Source of the DNA: Axinella damicornis
Taxonomy: Eukaryota; Porifera; Demospongiae; Axinellida; Axinellidae
Assembly: GCA_963931865.1 (NCBI GenBank)
Contig: OZ007514.1
Coordinates: 7,790,646 to 7,854,645, forward strand
Reading direction: 5' to 3'
Length of the DNA: 64,000 nt
Shown here one piece after another: positions 47,279 through 58,221 of the stretch (positions are counted from its first letter, which is position 1; the number at the start of each line of letters is the position of its first letter). The notes below the pieces were generated by a model. It did no database searches and was not told the origin of the DNA. It worked only from the letters and a program-made list of their open reading frames with translations. A program made the position numbers and the translations under genes.

Positions 47279-47520
47279 GGCGCGGGACAGCTCTCTGTGC
47301 AGAGCTGCTGCTCCCCGATTGCGTCCGCTTCAGCTGCTGCTCGCCGCTTGCGTCCGCTTCGAATCAGCTGCTGCTCCCTGGCCCGATTGCAACTGCTGCT
47401 CCCTGTTTGCGTCCGCTTTCAGCTGCTGCTCCCCAATTGCGTCCGCTTCGACTGCTGCTCCCCGATTGCATGCGTCCGCTTGCAGCCCCAGCTGGATTCC
47501 AGCCCAATGTTCTCGAACAT
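47279..47520. repeat. Minisatellite of ctgctgctccccgattgcgt units, copy 1
   Basis: Six or so degenerate units of 28-37 bp (ctgctgctccc, a-rich variant, ttgcgtccgcttc) are followed by a conserved non-repeated tail caatgttctcgaacattctt and gagttcgaggt. The same array plus tail recurs at 51390-51675. Reverse-strand translation gives a repeating EADAIGEQQLK-like peptide in both loci, but no start, domain or splice context supports coding. Confidence 0.7.
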
Positions 47521-47576
47521 TCTTCACGGAGTTCGAGGTTCAGTAAATAAATTAAAGTACGAAGGTCGCGCGTCAA

Positions 47577-49458
47577 TATACAGTCCAATCGCCAACGTAC
47601 AAACTTCCGGGAATTTAATGACAGCGCACGGCCACTTCCTGTACGAAAATGGCGTTTTCTACATCGTGCAGTTCAAGCGATGTTATTTCTCTCCTCGAAG
47701 ATGGCGAAGGGTCGGGCTACACTGTTTCGAGGTAAGTAGGAGTATGGTTGTAGTAATAGCTACCTAATCTTGGTCGAAGACGGCGGGCATAAAGGGAATT
47801 AGCGATTTAGTGTGCTCATGTTGACCTTTTTGTAAGGTCAAAAGTGGTGTTCAAGGGTATATCTTCTTCCTGGGGGCTGGAACACGGCTGTTAGGGCTAA
47901 TAGCAGTTAGCTATGGGTATACTGAACTAGCAGAGTAAGTTTTAAGTTTGTGGATGAAGGTTACTAGAAATGGCACCAGCTTTTATAACCCTGATCCAGA
48001 TCATCTCTCAATACAGTATGATTAAGCATGCACATGTGGATACACATAATAACATAAAGCTGCTATATTTGTCATAGTCACCAGATTCATGCTCTATGAC
48101 CTCCTCTAGCTCTTCACCATCTCTCATCCAGTCTTAATATCAGCGTCTTCTGCTTCCGGTGCTCCTGCTGTATTATATTGTCTACTTCGAGATCTGTCAC
48201 TCTCACATGGAAGGTGAGCCCCAACGGTACAGATAATGCTGTGGCATCCAGGTGCTCAGTGTCTGTTTATAACCATCTGTCACTCTCACATGGAACGGTA
48301 CGAATAATGCTGTGGCATCCAGGTGCTCAGTGTCTGTTTATAGCCACAACTAATGGCTGCACATCCTGTCTTGCACCTGCAACCATTTAGCCACATGTAG
48401 CCACTTAGAACCAATTGTGCCTATCAGGCTATGCTTTCTACATGTATGTTCACTGGTACCTCCCATACCACTCACAATCAGCCTTCTTCTCAATCCATCC
48501 ATATATACTGTGGATTCATGTGACAACAAACCCTCTCTATGGTGTCAAAACACAGTGTTTATAATGATCAGTATACACAACCCGATTGGGAATGATATGC
48601 CCTATAGTATGCTCTGCTATAACCCTCTTATTGAGCATCTCCTAGAGCCTGTGTGCTACGGTTTTACTGTACACTGGATGGTCGCGCAACTCTTAATATT
48701 GCATTTGGTGCTAGCCTTGATTGGCTTTGGTATGGGTTCGATAACATTTCTCCCAAGCTGTTTTGCACATAGTGTCCTAATGCATTCAGTGTGTACCCTT
48801 TCCTCTGTTATTCTTCCACTGCTATAGGATGAGTGTACCTTGGATTACTCTTCTTGCAGAGCAGTGAGCAGGAGCTACACTAGTACTGGCAGGTTGAACT
48901 TTTGACGCTGTTAGCTGAACCAGAATAGTATCTGCCGGTGACTCTGTTTGCTATCACTTTATACTTTCATCTCGAAGTGTGAAGTGCTCTGTACCATCTG
49001 CTGACTCAGGAACAGACTTCAGAGCCTCTATATAGAGTTCTGTCATATGTTAATGCCGGTGACTATACATTTTCTCATTCCCGCATGCATTATTTTATGT
49101 GGACTGTTTATACCATTTGCTTTGCTGGAACACGGAAACTGATGTAAACCCTAACTATAGCATTCATACTTCTTGAACAAAATACCTGCAATAGCTTTTG
49201 TGAAGATGGTGCTCATTTTCACCCAATTCCAGTTGTCAGGTCATATCTCTCGTTCTGAGTAAGCTACAAACTTTGTACATGCATTGTTGTGTAGAGCTGC
49301 TGTAGCTGAGCTTGCATACCAGTGTGATCACTTCATTACTTCAGATTTAGTCATACCATATACTTCCGGAAATGTTCCGCGTTATGCATACGTGCCGTTG
49401 TAAATAAATTTGTACAGGCGTGAATGGATTTCTGGTACGTTGGCGATTGGACTGTATA
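47577..49458. mobile_element. Possible Tc1/mariner-like element (24-bp TIRs)
   Basis: A 24-bp perfect inverted repeat lies at 47577-47600 (tatacagtccaatcgccaac then gtac) and 49435-49458. With TA as the target site the ends read cagtccaatcgcc, as in Tc1/mariner elements. No transposase was found in the 1.9-kb interior. The interior holds ATGGCGAAGGGTCGGG at 47701 with a good donor (gag|gtaagt) 31 bp later, a possible first coding exon, and a long hydrophobic open frame (48417-48827) that I do not regard as a gene. Confidence 0.4.
48194..48346. repeat. Two-unit tandem duplication
   Basis: Two units of about 70-83 bp share ctgtcactctcacatggaa, gctgtggcatccaggtgctc and agtgtctgtttata; the second unit has lost 13 bp. 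Confidence 0.8.
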
Positions 49459-50706
49459 GTCTAGTCCCGCCCCACGAACATCCCACTTCCGTCACTCACA
49501 GACACACAGACACACGTTAAAATCTTAATGTATTGATAGGTTCCATGTATCATGAATTCGTATATTATGTATGCACAATGCTGCATACTGTTCAACAAAG
49601 TAAACAAAAGGTCATGTTGCTATGTAGCTATAAACGCATGTATATGAAAACTGCATGTAGCTATATCTAAACTGCAGGTATAAGCACAATCTGTATAATA
49701 ATATTATGTAAAAGCAGACTAATTGATGTCAGTTAAGGTGACCACTACCATACTGTTCACCTTAATATTTTAGGCACTGTTCTGGCCAGTAAATCTTGTG
49801 CCAGCCATATCTGTTTTGAGATTGTGGTTGAACTCCAGACAACTCACAGATGGTTTTGACTCCACATCAATAATTCAAAAAGACGAGGGGTCTTTGTTAT
49901 ATGAATCTTGGTATTGTTGTCCATAATTCATTTTCTGTGCATGTTTTGGGATCATGTCATCAACATATTCAAAATAATACACGTTTGTTCCATCATATAA
50001 TTTATGATATTTAAAATTGATGGTTCTTGATAACCAGAAGTGACTGCTTGACCAGAATGTTGATTGTGCTGCTGTGTTACCTGATGAGTGCACTTCGGTG
50101 CATACCAGTAGCCTCCCAGCCGCTGAAATCTGAATGCCAAGGGCTGCAGCAATCTGCTCCAAAGTAAGCTAACCAATTGGAGGAACCTAACAAATTCTCT
50201 TAGTGAAGATGTCCACTTGTCACACAGCTACCTGTATTGTATAATTCCTTTGCATGTGTGTCCTTGAACATCGGTTCTAGACCGGCATTTATTGCTTCCA
50301 ATATAGCTAAAGTCGTGGAAAAATTGATCTGGTATACTTAATCTCTGTGAGAATCCTGCATGGTTCATCCAATCAGGTGAGTGTTGGTATTACTTGAAAG
50401 ATCTGGGACCAATTTGGACCATGGGGTGCAGTTCTGCTGATGTACTAGTTTTGCACAGATTGTTACAATAATTATTAATGTCTGCAAGTGTGCTGCAACA
50501 CTAGCACTACAGTCATTGTTTTAATGCGCCCATGTAAACACGCATGCCACTGCACTGACTGCAGATGTATATAGCTACACAATGATGGCTATAGCCTCAA
50601 ATTCAATGCTATAATTAGTGGGCTAGTGCTACAATGGTGCTTATAATAGCATTTTGTTGCTTGCAAGGCTTATAATTTGGGGATCGAGGCTACCTACACA
50701 TTTCAG
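49459..50706. other. Interval upstream of CUB-domain gene
   Basis: No exon is recognised on the + strand. On the minus strand a short open frame (49876-50010, ending YNKDPSSF and stop) has coding-like codons but no family. gtctagtcccgccccacgaa at 49460 recurs at 51691 as part of the repeat shared with the minisatellite locus. The signal-peptide exon expected for the CUB protein was not found. Confidence 0.3.
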
Positions 50707-51270
50707 GTAAACAATTATCCTTTCATTGTATTTGTGTCCAGCACACACTCTTGTTACCTAACCAGTGACCATGAGGAGCAAGGTATCCCTCTGTGTACCG
50801 CAACACCACTTTTCCAGAATGAAACGATTGCAGCGATCCACTTCCAGGGAGATCAGTTTGTTGCTGGATTGTTTTCTCCTGGCTTCTTTGCAGCAAATGA
50901 AACCTATGCAAACAACTTGCACTGTCATTACAATGTGCAGTGTTCTCCTGGCAAGATCTTATATTTCAATCTTGTAAGAGAGAGCATTCAAGATGCTGTG
51001 GATGGGGACTGCGTTGATTTCATCAAGATCAGTCGGCCTTCTCTAAACCGTGAACTGGTCACTTGTGGTTCAGATTTGGAAGGATTTGGAGGCAATGAAG
51101 CAGGGGCACTCAGTGTGAAGTTCAGCACAGATGGTGCGGTGGGGGACTGTGGATTCTTTCTCGCGGCAGTGTGCTTTGATCCAGCAACATTGAATGTCCC
51201 TGGCTGTACCGTACCTAATGTGACAGAAGCTAGGGGAAAGAGAGGTAGCTACCTGCCACAGTCTGTCATT
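50707..51270 (+). CDS. CUB-domain extracellular protein, exon with CUB domain
   Basis: A 188-codon open exon after cacatttcag, ending at att|gtaagt, phase 0 at both ends. Residues about 55-160 match a CUB domain: FSPGFFAANETYANNLHCHY (usual GxIxSPxYPxxYPNNxxCxW), CSPGKILYFNLV, DCVDFIKI (usual CxYDYLEI), LVTCG, LSVKFSTDGAVGDCGFFLAAV (usual LxVxFxSDxSxxxxGFxAxY). Paired cysteines and NET glycosylation sites fit secretion. CUB domains bind proteins or sugars in the extracellular matrix. Upstream residues (VNNYPFIVFVSSTHSCYLTS) may end a preceding domain. Four more exons follow in phase. The upstream signal-peptide exon is unidentified. Confidence 0.75.
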
Positions 51271-51389
51271 GTAAGTAACGTGTGATATTTACATACTTAT
51301 TCTGATTGCTAAAACAACAGTACCATGCTTTATTAAAGTACGAGAGTGTACGTATATAATGTGTATGCTGGGGCTGAATATTCCCGGCA

Positions 51390-51675
51390 CCGGACAGCTC
51401 TCTGTGCAGACCTGCTGCTCCCCGATTGCATCTATCCGCTCCAAACTGCTGTTCCTCGTTTCCGTCCACTTCAGCTAGCTGCTGCTCCCCGATTGCGTCC
51501 GCTTCCTTGAACTGCTGCTCCCCGATATAGCGTCCACTTCAACTGCAGCTCTCCGATTGCGTCCGCTTCGACTGCTGTTCCCGATTGCATCTGCTTGTAG
51601 CTTGTAGCCTCACCTATTCTGGAAGATTCCAGTCCATGCTCAATGTTCTCGAACATTCTTCGCAGAGTTCGAGGT
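51390..51675. repeat. Minisatellite of ctgctgctccccgattgcgt units, copy 2
   Basis: Second copy of the 47279 array, inside the first intron of the CUB gene, again beginning gacagctctctgtgcaga and ending caatgttctcgaacattctt and gagttcgaggtcg. The shared non-repetitive ends mark it as a dispersed element containing a minisatellite. Confidence 0.7.
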
Positions 51676-51735
51676 CGCATATCACTATTGTCTAGTCCCA
51701 CCCCACGAACATCCCACTTCCGTGACGTTGACGCG

Positions 51736-51737
<2 letters not shown>

Positions 51738-51782
<45 letters not shown>
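51738..51782. repeat. (CA)n microsatellite
   Basis: About 45 bp of CA repeat in the CUB gene intron. Confidence 0.95.
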
Positions 51783-51785
<3 letters not shown>

Positions 51786-51842
51786 TACATTAAAATCTTA
51801 ATATATCGATATGCTGAGCCAGTACATCTTCCCCACTGGCAG

Positions 51843-52077
51843 GCCTCTTTGCACAACAAACAGAAAAGAGATGGGAAATTTCGATTAGTCCATTTCTCAG
51901 TTGTAATGGATCAGCAGGTGTGCTATCAAAGTGGCACAGTCACCATAACTCCAAGGGAGAGTCCAGATATGGTCGTTTTTGGCCCATTTCGTCGTGTACA
52001 AGTTCTCCACACATTCAACCGTCCTAATGAGTTCAGGGTGTTCTATGGCAGCTCCACTGAGTGTTTTCCAGGAGAGG
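51843..52077 (+). CDS. CUB-domain protein, second identified exon
   Basis: Acceptor ctggcag, donor gag g|gtaaat; 78 codons plus one base, phase 0 to 1. Reads NKQKRDGKFRLVHFSVVMDQ, VCYQSGTVTITPRESPDMVV, FGPFRRVQVLHTFNRPNEF, RVFYGSSTECFPGE. Two cysteines and a beta-strand pattern suggest another extracellular module, perhaps a second CUB-like or beta-sandwich fold, but I do not recognise it. It joins in phase on both sides, which strongly supports the gene model. Confidence 0.65.
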
Positions 52078-52347
52078 GTAAATACAATTATTTTTTTCTG
52101 AATACCATACAGTGTCACATTTGTATCTTAATTTTGTATCTTAGTGCAGATGTAATTCCTAATGGTGTTAACATAAAACTGCTACATACAGTAAATTGCA
52201 ATGATTATTCAAGGACATTACACAGCTACCTGGGAGATATGTATAATAATAAGTCTTGTATTTTGCCAGTAGGTTGTTTATGCAATACTATAGTGCATCA
52301 GGAATGGCATTGTCTTTACGTGACTGATTAGTCTTTGTTTAACACAG

Positions 52348-52406
52348 GTGTTTTGATGATTGGACAGCGGGTTGTCTATTACATTCTCCTGGGAGTGTTC
52401 CCAAAG
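52348..52406 (+). CDS. CUB-domain protein, third identified exon
   Basis: Acceptor acacag, donor aag|gtaata. Two bases complete Gly from the previous exon, then VLMIGQRVVYYILLGVFPK. Short and hydrophobic; it could be the core of a beta-sandwich or, less likely, a membrane segment. Phase 1 to 0 is consistent with both neighbours. Confidence 0.6.
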
Positions 52407-53388
52407 GTAATAACATAATTTCGTATAGACGTGACATTCAAATGGACTGCAGACGCACTACGTATACTGTACATCATGCTCTTTAGGATCTGTGTGGGTA
52501 ACATAATGTAGGGCCCCTTCTCCATCACTGTAAAAACTAATTGGTTGTTTTAACCACAGAGTGGTACCTTGCATTTGTTGCAGAGAACCTGGAGACCGTG
52601 GTTATGGAAGGTTTACTCAAGTTGGGCTTATAGAGTTATGATTGCTTAAGACAACCTGCAAAGGCAACTGGCCCAGATCATCTCACTGACGATCTTGGGA
52701 ACATCTGCAAGGTCACTACAACTGTTTGTCATGGAAAGTTTCATGCCCTTGATCACGGCTTGATGGCAGCAGGTCCCTTACAGAATGGTTACGATCGCAC
52801 AATTATGGTTGTAGATAATCTAGGACCATCTTCCTCTCAAGTTGCCTAATGCAATTAGTCTCTGAACCTTTTTTTCTAACCACTGTCCAGCTTGTCTGCA
52901 ACCAGGGTAACCACTCTGGGTTGAGTTATTGCAGTGCATGCAGTGAGGGAAAGGTGTCTTCATGCAGGATTTTGGCCACTTATTAATTATGTTTTAACTA
53001 CAACACAAGACTACCCTATGAAGAATTGTTGTATGACTGCTGCCTATTCTCAATTTTGAATGGCATTGCACTTTCATCTGTGTTAATGAGGCAGAAGCTT
53101 AGTCTAACATTTACAGGCTTCCATAACTCATACAATATTCATCATTTGTAATTATTGAGTATGGTCTGAACCATCAAATTCGGCACCCTGGGAAGCCTCG
53201 GGCGGCAATGTATCATAGATAAGAAGCAATGACATGGTAGCTAGTGCATATGATCCTGAGTAGCAGAACAGCTGATAAACACCAGGGTCAGGCATCCAGG
53301 AATAAACTGTTTTAGGGTCTAAATTGGTGTGTATTGAGGGTGTATTTTAGTACCGAATTCAAATACAGCACTGACTTTTTTTGTTTAG

Positions 53389-53497
53389 GGCATTCCTGCA
53401 ACTTCCGAACAACGCCTAGTAGACTTTCTTCTCAACAACTTACTCCAAAGCTTTGATGTCACTGATACACCTTTACCGGCCATGAATAGTGAAGAAG
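53389..53497 (+). CDS. CUB-domain protein, fourth identified exon
   Basis: Acceptor tgtttag, donor aag|gtaata. Reads GIPATSEQRLVDFLLNNLLQ, SFDVTDTPLPAMNSEE plus one base. An amphipathic helix followed by a Pro/Ser/Thr linker. Phase 0 to 1, agreeing with the exons on each side. A separate open stretch at 52638-52848 in the preceding intron does not fit the phase and is not included. Confidence 0.6.
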
Positions 53498-53658
53498 GTA
53501 ATATTAACTTAATGATTATGACATTGTGTTTCATTCTGGCTCAGTTTATATATAAAATTAGTCGGGTAGTCAGGCATATAACTATAGACTACCATCCAAC
53601 TGTGTGTTTGTATATGTACGGCTTATTCATAATGGAATACTGTTTCAAATTCTCGTAG

Positions 53659-53709
53659 GGGGAGTAAACATGAAAGATTGCTCCATAAGAGTGGAATCCT
53701 CGAGTGGAG
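53659..53709 (+). CDS. CUB-domain protein, fifth identified exon
   Basis: Acceptor tctcgtag, donor ag|gtttgt. Two bases finish the previous codon, then GVNMKDCSIRVESSSG plus one base. Phase 1 to 1. The donor is weaker than the others. No continuation in the right phase was found before the retrotransposon at 54103, so the 3' end of the gene is unknown. Confidence 0.55.
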
Positions 53710-54102
53710 GTTTGTGTTGTATATGGCAGAATTTGATAATTATGCCATACAATAATAATCAGACTAACTTGTACGCATTGCCAGTACAGTGAAACCTTCC
53801 TTAGCAGCCACCTGAATAATGCGGTCACCAACATTGTGTACACCGTAATCCTTTCCCGTAAAGGACCACTTCCATGTACTTGTACACTTGTATATATATA
53901 TATGCAACAAAAAAAAGTACGCAAGCGAACGCAACACGAAGATTCGAACGCAACTGAAATTCGCTGTATGGAGACTATGGGCTCAAATTTCGGGACTTTT
54001 CCAAGCTGACCGCAATGAGAACATTGAGGAGCTAAAAAGAAATATGATGAAACGAGAAATACTAAAATAAGGGCAAAAAGGTTTGAGATAGAGGGGGTTT
54101 CA

Positions 54103-54660
54103 CCGGTTGACTACAATGTTGGACTCAGCATTGACGAGGTCGATGGCGGTTGGTGACGCTATGGCATGGTCTCGAGAAGATCTTGCACCTCTGATTGCCT
54201 GAATGGCTGAGTGGAGTAGTGAGAAAGTTAGGCGGCATCTTAGCCAGCACAGAGTGCTGCTGTATGGGGAATCCCATTTCTGGGCGAGCATGGAGGCCAG
54301 GTGTTTGTAAAAACATTTTGCTTCAGTGCCCATGCCTCCAGTTGCAGAAAGGATGAGTGGTGTAAATGAGGAGTGCTCCACCTCTCGTACCCGTTGTTCG
54401 TAAGCCCTTTTTTTCTCTCGCTCATGCTTCCTGTAGCAGGCAGAGGGTGTCAAATTTTTGTTTGATGGGGCATGGGGGTTGAAAACTCTCACATCGAAGT
54501 ATGTCTTCTCATACCTCCCACCCACTCCGTTGGCTGACACGTCAAGCCTCGCTCCATCCTGCGAGTTGGCGGTGGCATCGGACAGCTGATCTGACGACAC
54601 GGGCTGTAAATCAGGCTCAATGCACATTTTGTTGCACACCTCTGTGAGTAGGTTCCACTG
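54103..54660 (-). mobile_element. Retrotransposon ORF C-terminal fragment
   Basis: A minus-strand open frame of about 180 codons reads QDGARLDVSANGVGG, YFDVRVFNPHAPSNKN, KKRAYEQRVREVEHSSFTPL, SATGGMGTEA, FYKHLASMLAQKW and IRGARSS. This is the C-terminal domain found after reverse transcriptase in a family of non-LTR-type proteins common in sponge and cnidarian genomes (consensus ARLD...FFDVRVFNP.A.S...KR.YEQRV.EVEH.SFTPLV.S..GG). The reverse transcriptase part is missing upstream; sequence beyond 54660 enters a tandem duplication. A 5'-truncated insertion is the simplest reading. Confidence 0.75.
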
Positions 54661-54852
54661 TACATGTGCTTGGATTGATGCTATAGCATGCAGATCGACA
54701 GGAATAATTGCTTGTCAGTTCTCCTCTCTAACGACGCTAAATATATTTGGCCCCCAGGTGACTGCATTAATTAGACAGGTTCCACTGTACATGCGCTTGG
54801 ATCGATGTTACTGCATGCTAGCATGCAGATCGACAGGAATAATTGGTAGTCA
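54646..54852. repeat. Two-unit direct repeat at retroelement edge
   Basis: aggttccactgtacatg, cttggat and gcagatcgacaggaataatt occur at 54649-54713 and again at 54776-54844. The first unit overlaps the upstream edge of the retroelement frame, so the second may be a leftover of the same element. Confidence 0.7.
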
Positions 54853-56480
54853 GTTTGTATGATGTTGTTCATCCTCTGCTTCTATGACTTGTGTATGTTA
54901 TTAATTGAGCTCGAGTGGTCTACACTTTGTTAGGCATGCAGCTAGAGCCTCTGAACTACATGCATGTATGTTTCAGGAGCATTGGTTATATTCCACCTTC
55001 TTATGAATCAAAAAATTCTCTGCAGAGCTCAAAACTAGTTTAGTAGAGTTATCTTCACAAGTGGCCAAATGTTTATAACCCATTTTATTTCTATGCAACC
55101 AACTAGGCCCTGTTGCAATTGGGTTCACAAGGTGTCAGAGGTGTGTCTACTCAGTGGACTTGAATTCGAATGTAGCTACTGCCAATTGATTGAATCATTA
55201 TTGCAGGTAACTCCCCTGAGTTGGTGGCAGAACAGAATCTGCAGGCCTGCAATCCAATACTCAGAGCAGTTGCAGCTGCTTACTTGGAAGTGGCAATGGG
55301 CTATCAATTTGAATAATACTGCATGCCTCGAATTGAACTCACGCATACTTAATTTGCCAAGAACATTATAGCTAGATCAGATTCGAACACATGCAGTCAT
55401 AGTATTTATTAGCCAAGAATTTAACAGAACCACCAGTTTTCTTGTAATCAGCACGGTAATAAAGTGCAGGTGTATTGCATGGACTGAATCCATTCATTAG
55501 CTATCCATAGGCATGATTGTACTGCAGGTGATGCAAATGGATTACAATTCTGGACAATAAAGAAAAAATTTTTGGGAGTAGCCAGTATTATGACGTGGAA
55601 TGTTAAGTGTACATAGTGACAGATGAGCGGCAATTTAATGGAAGTTTACCACAGTCATAACAACAAAAGAGTCATGAATTAAACAAATTCAAAGATGTCT
55701 AAAACAGTCCCCAATCTCCTTGTATTGCCTGTTCCCCTTGTATTGCCACAGTGAGACATGAACTGGAGGAGGTGCGAATGGGCCTCAGAATCACCAGCAA
55801 TAAATAATTTTTCATGGATGGTAGTCAGTAAGTTATCTGTATCAGAATACAGTGAGGGTTGCATGACCCTGAATGTTAGCAAGTTGCAAATACACAAGCT
55901 TGCAAACTGTACAAACTGAGGTGGATGGGCCCCGATCCGGGATGGAATATAGGTCTGATAGCTGACCAAACAATCCTTAGATGTTGAATTAAAGCCTCAG
56001 GCTGGGAGGCAGATTAGAAGCATGCATCTCTTGTCTCAGAGTGCAAGCATTTCACTATCTTCACCACCAGGGGTAATTACTCTATGCTGCTCACTGGACA
56101 GATAAGGCGCATTTTTGACCCAGTTAGTATGTGCACACAGGAGCCCCAACCAGACACTGTATGTACATCGTTCAAACTAGATCTGGTGATGCCAGTCATC
56201 CGGTCGACCCATGCAGTTAGTTCATGCACACAGGAGCCCCAACAGACACTGTATGTACACTACATTCACAGTTGACTAGCCAACAACTGGACAGATGCGA
56301 GTGTCCTCGTACACCCATCAGTCCTAATACAACCTGCATCACTGTCCTCATACACCCATCACTGTCCTAATGGTACTGTGACTTACTATTGACTGATCTC
56401 GAGACTACATTTTATGTGTGACTCTCCTAATAATATACACCCATCAGTGTAGCCTCGTTCCCACACCCACTCACTTGCAG
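54853..56480. other. Interval with no recognised gene
   Basis: A minus-strand open frame at 55679-55969 (for example LFIAGDSEAHSHLLQFM, ending LDIFEFV) has coding-like codons but no known family and no splice context. At 56110-56270 a block cacacaggagccccaa is directly repeated, followed by short cacccatcagtcctaat repeats. Confidence 0.3.
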
Positions 56481-56520
56481 TACAAAAGCAGGGGGAAGGC
56501 CTGGACGGATTTCACACGTG

Positions 56521-57240
56521 ATGCTGCTCAAGAAGGTAATCATGCAGCGCCTGCATGATCGCACAAATATTGACTCCTGTATGAGCCCCATCCAGGGCGG
56601 TTTCGAACCTGGTGAAAGCTGCCTTCACACTGCAAGAAGACATCCAGCACATTAGACAGAAAGGCAAGAAAGCCTATGTCGCTCTCCTGTCGATGTGAGA
56701 AAAGCATTCGACACAGTGTGGCATGATGGGCTATTTCATAAGCTCTTACGACTAGGCCCTTTTAGCCTCCTCCCCAGAGGAACTACAGGATATATTACAT
56801 GCCTACTCTAACAAGAGGAGGTACAGATGGAGCAGCCAAGCCCAAGAGCCTGGGGTAAATGTAATGCTTAATGGCCAACCCCTGGAGAAAGTGGAGGAAT
56901 ATACTCACCTTGGAGTCCTCAGATCATCGGGTCGTACTACCAGTGCCAGAACTAGCAGTCAAATTACTGTCCTCTTTTTGTGCTAAATAGGTCGGCCCCA
57001 GGTTTGGGTGCATCCACCCAATCACTTCAATGCGCAGTCTGTCTTCCCCGCATGATTATGGGAAATGGAATGCTTAAGAGATCGCACAGGAAAATTCTCC
57101 GAATAGTTCAAGGCCTCCAATTGCGCTGCCCCTACTCTGGTTTGCTTGCTGCAAATTCCTGCAATAATATTGGTGGCAAGTCAATCGCTGATCTGATCAA
57201 GAAGCTTGAGCCTCTTTGTCCACTCAATAACAGGTTCTGA
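56521..57240 (+). pseudogene. Non-LTR reverse transcriptase relic
   Basis: Pieces in shifting frames read MQRLHDRTNIDSCMSPIQGG, FTLQEDIQHIRQKGKKAYVA, then after a shift DVRKAFDTVWHDGLFHKLL, which is palm motif A with its catalytic Asp. Next come LNGQPLEKVEEYTHLGVL and, further on, LKRSHRKILRIVQGLQLRC and GGKSIADLIKKL, the thumb and post-RT region. The stretch that should hold the Y.DD motif is missing, and there are several frameshifts and stops. It belongs to the same general kind of element as 54103-54660 but on the opposite strand. Confidence 0.8.
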
Positions 57241-57715
57241 CTCAGAGTCTGCTAGCACCCAATGGATCCACGCTCAGGTAGCCCATCTGCCCTCTGGACT
57301 ATTACCCACAACAAGGACCTGTTACACCTCACAGCCAGGGGGTCTAGCGCGGGGATCAGATCTTAATTGTAGCAACTCTTCATTGTTCGTTCCCACCAGT
57401 TAGTTAACTACCTATAGCAGGGAATTTCTTTGTGCATAAAATTAATATATTAATAATAGAACATAATAGGCAAGAAGAATATACACAAGCCTAACCTTCA
57501 CCTCATTTAGCTGCCTTGGGCACATGACCAGTTGGGTGAAGATGAACTGGCCTCACTGATATCGGAAAAGCAACAGCAGGACTATATACAACGAAACCAT
57601 AATAAACATTGCAGATGCCTGCTGAGCTTTTCATTGGTCAGATCTTCAGTAATGTGCCTAATTATAGGAGGAGCACAATCCTCCTATCACCACCCAACGA
57701 GACCAGACTGTGACA

Positions 57716-58029
57716 CCCCCTGGATGTGGCCCTCTCAGAAGGTCATGTCTCAGCCGACAGAATTGAAAACTCTCTATAATTATGGAAAATTTGGGATTTT
57801 AGACCATCTGAGATCCCCCTTGGATGTGGCCCTCTCAGAAGGTCATGTCCCAGCCGACAGAATTGAAAACTCTCTAGCTATATGGACCACTTTTATCATT
57901 CACTTCACCACATTTAGCCATCTGAGATCCCCCCTGGATGTGGCCCTCTCAGAAGGTCATGTCCCAGCCGACAGAATTGAAAACTCTCTATAATATGGAC
58001 CACTTTTATCATTCACTTCACCACATTTA
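57716..58029. repeat. Three-unit tandem repeat (ggatgtggccctctcagaag)
   Basis: Three units start near 57716, 57804 and 57918. Each contains ggatgtggccctctcagaag, tcatgtcccagccgacagaa and ttgaaaactctcta; units 2 and 3 also share tatggaccacttttatcatt and are 113 bp apart. One frame gives LDVALSEGHVPADRIENSL twice. It sits just downstream of the reverse transcriptase relic and might be its 3' tail. Confidence 0.85.
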
Positions 58030-58221
58030 GCTACATTTGGTTTGTAGAATGCTGAAAAAGGTTTGATAATTAAAGTCACAGATGTTCTTGTGATGTCTGA
58101 GTGCACTTACACAATTAAAAATAATTGCACTAGAATTTTAGTGGGGAGCATTCGCCCCCACACATGACAGAAGAAGTGGCAATGCACAGCACTAGGGAGT
58201 GACTAACACTACTATCATTAA

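Noticed and set aside
48417..48827. 136-codon hydrophobic open frame
   Set aside because: No family, no splice context, composition of a chance frame in AT-rich DNA.
52638..52848. Open stretch CLRQPAKATGPDHLTDDLGN onward in a CUB gene intron
   Set aside because: Coding-like codons, but no acceptor or donor in a phase that fits the flanking exons; perhaps a fragment of a retroelement. Left unassigned.
53888..54070. Open frame CNKKKYASERNTKIRTQLKF onward
   Set aside because: It has a plausible charged composition, but no acceptor in the phase required by the CUB gene (phase 1) and no recognised family.
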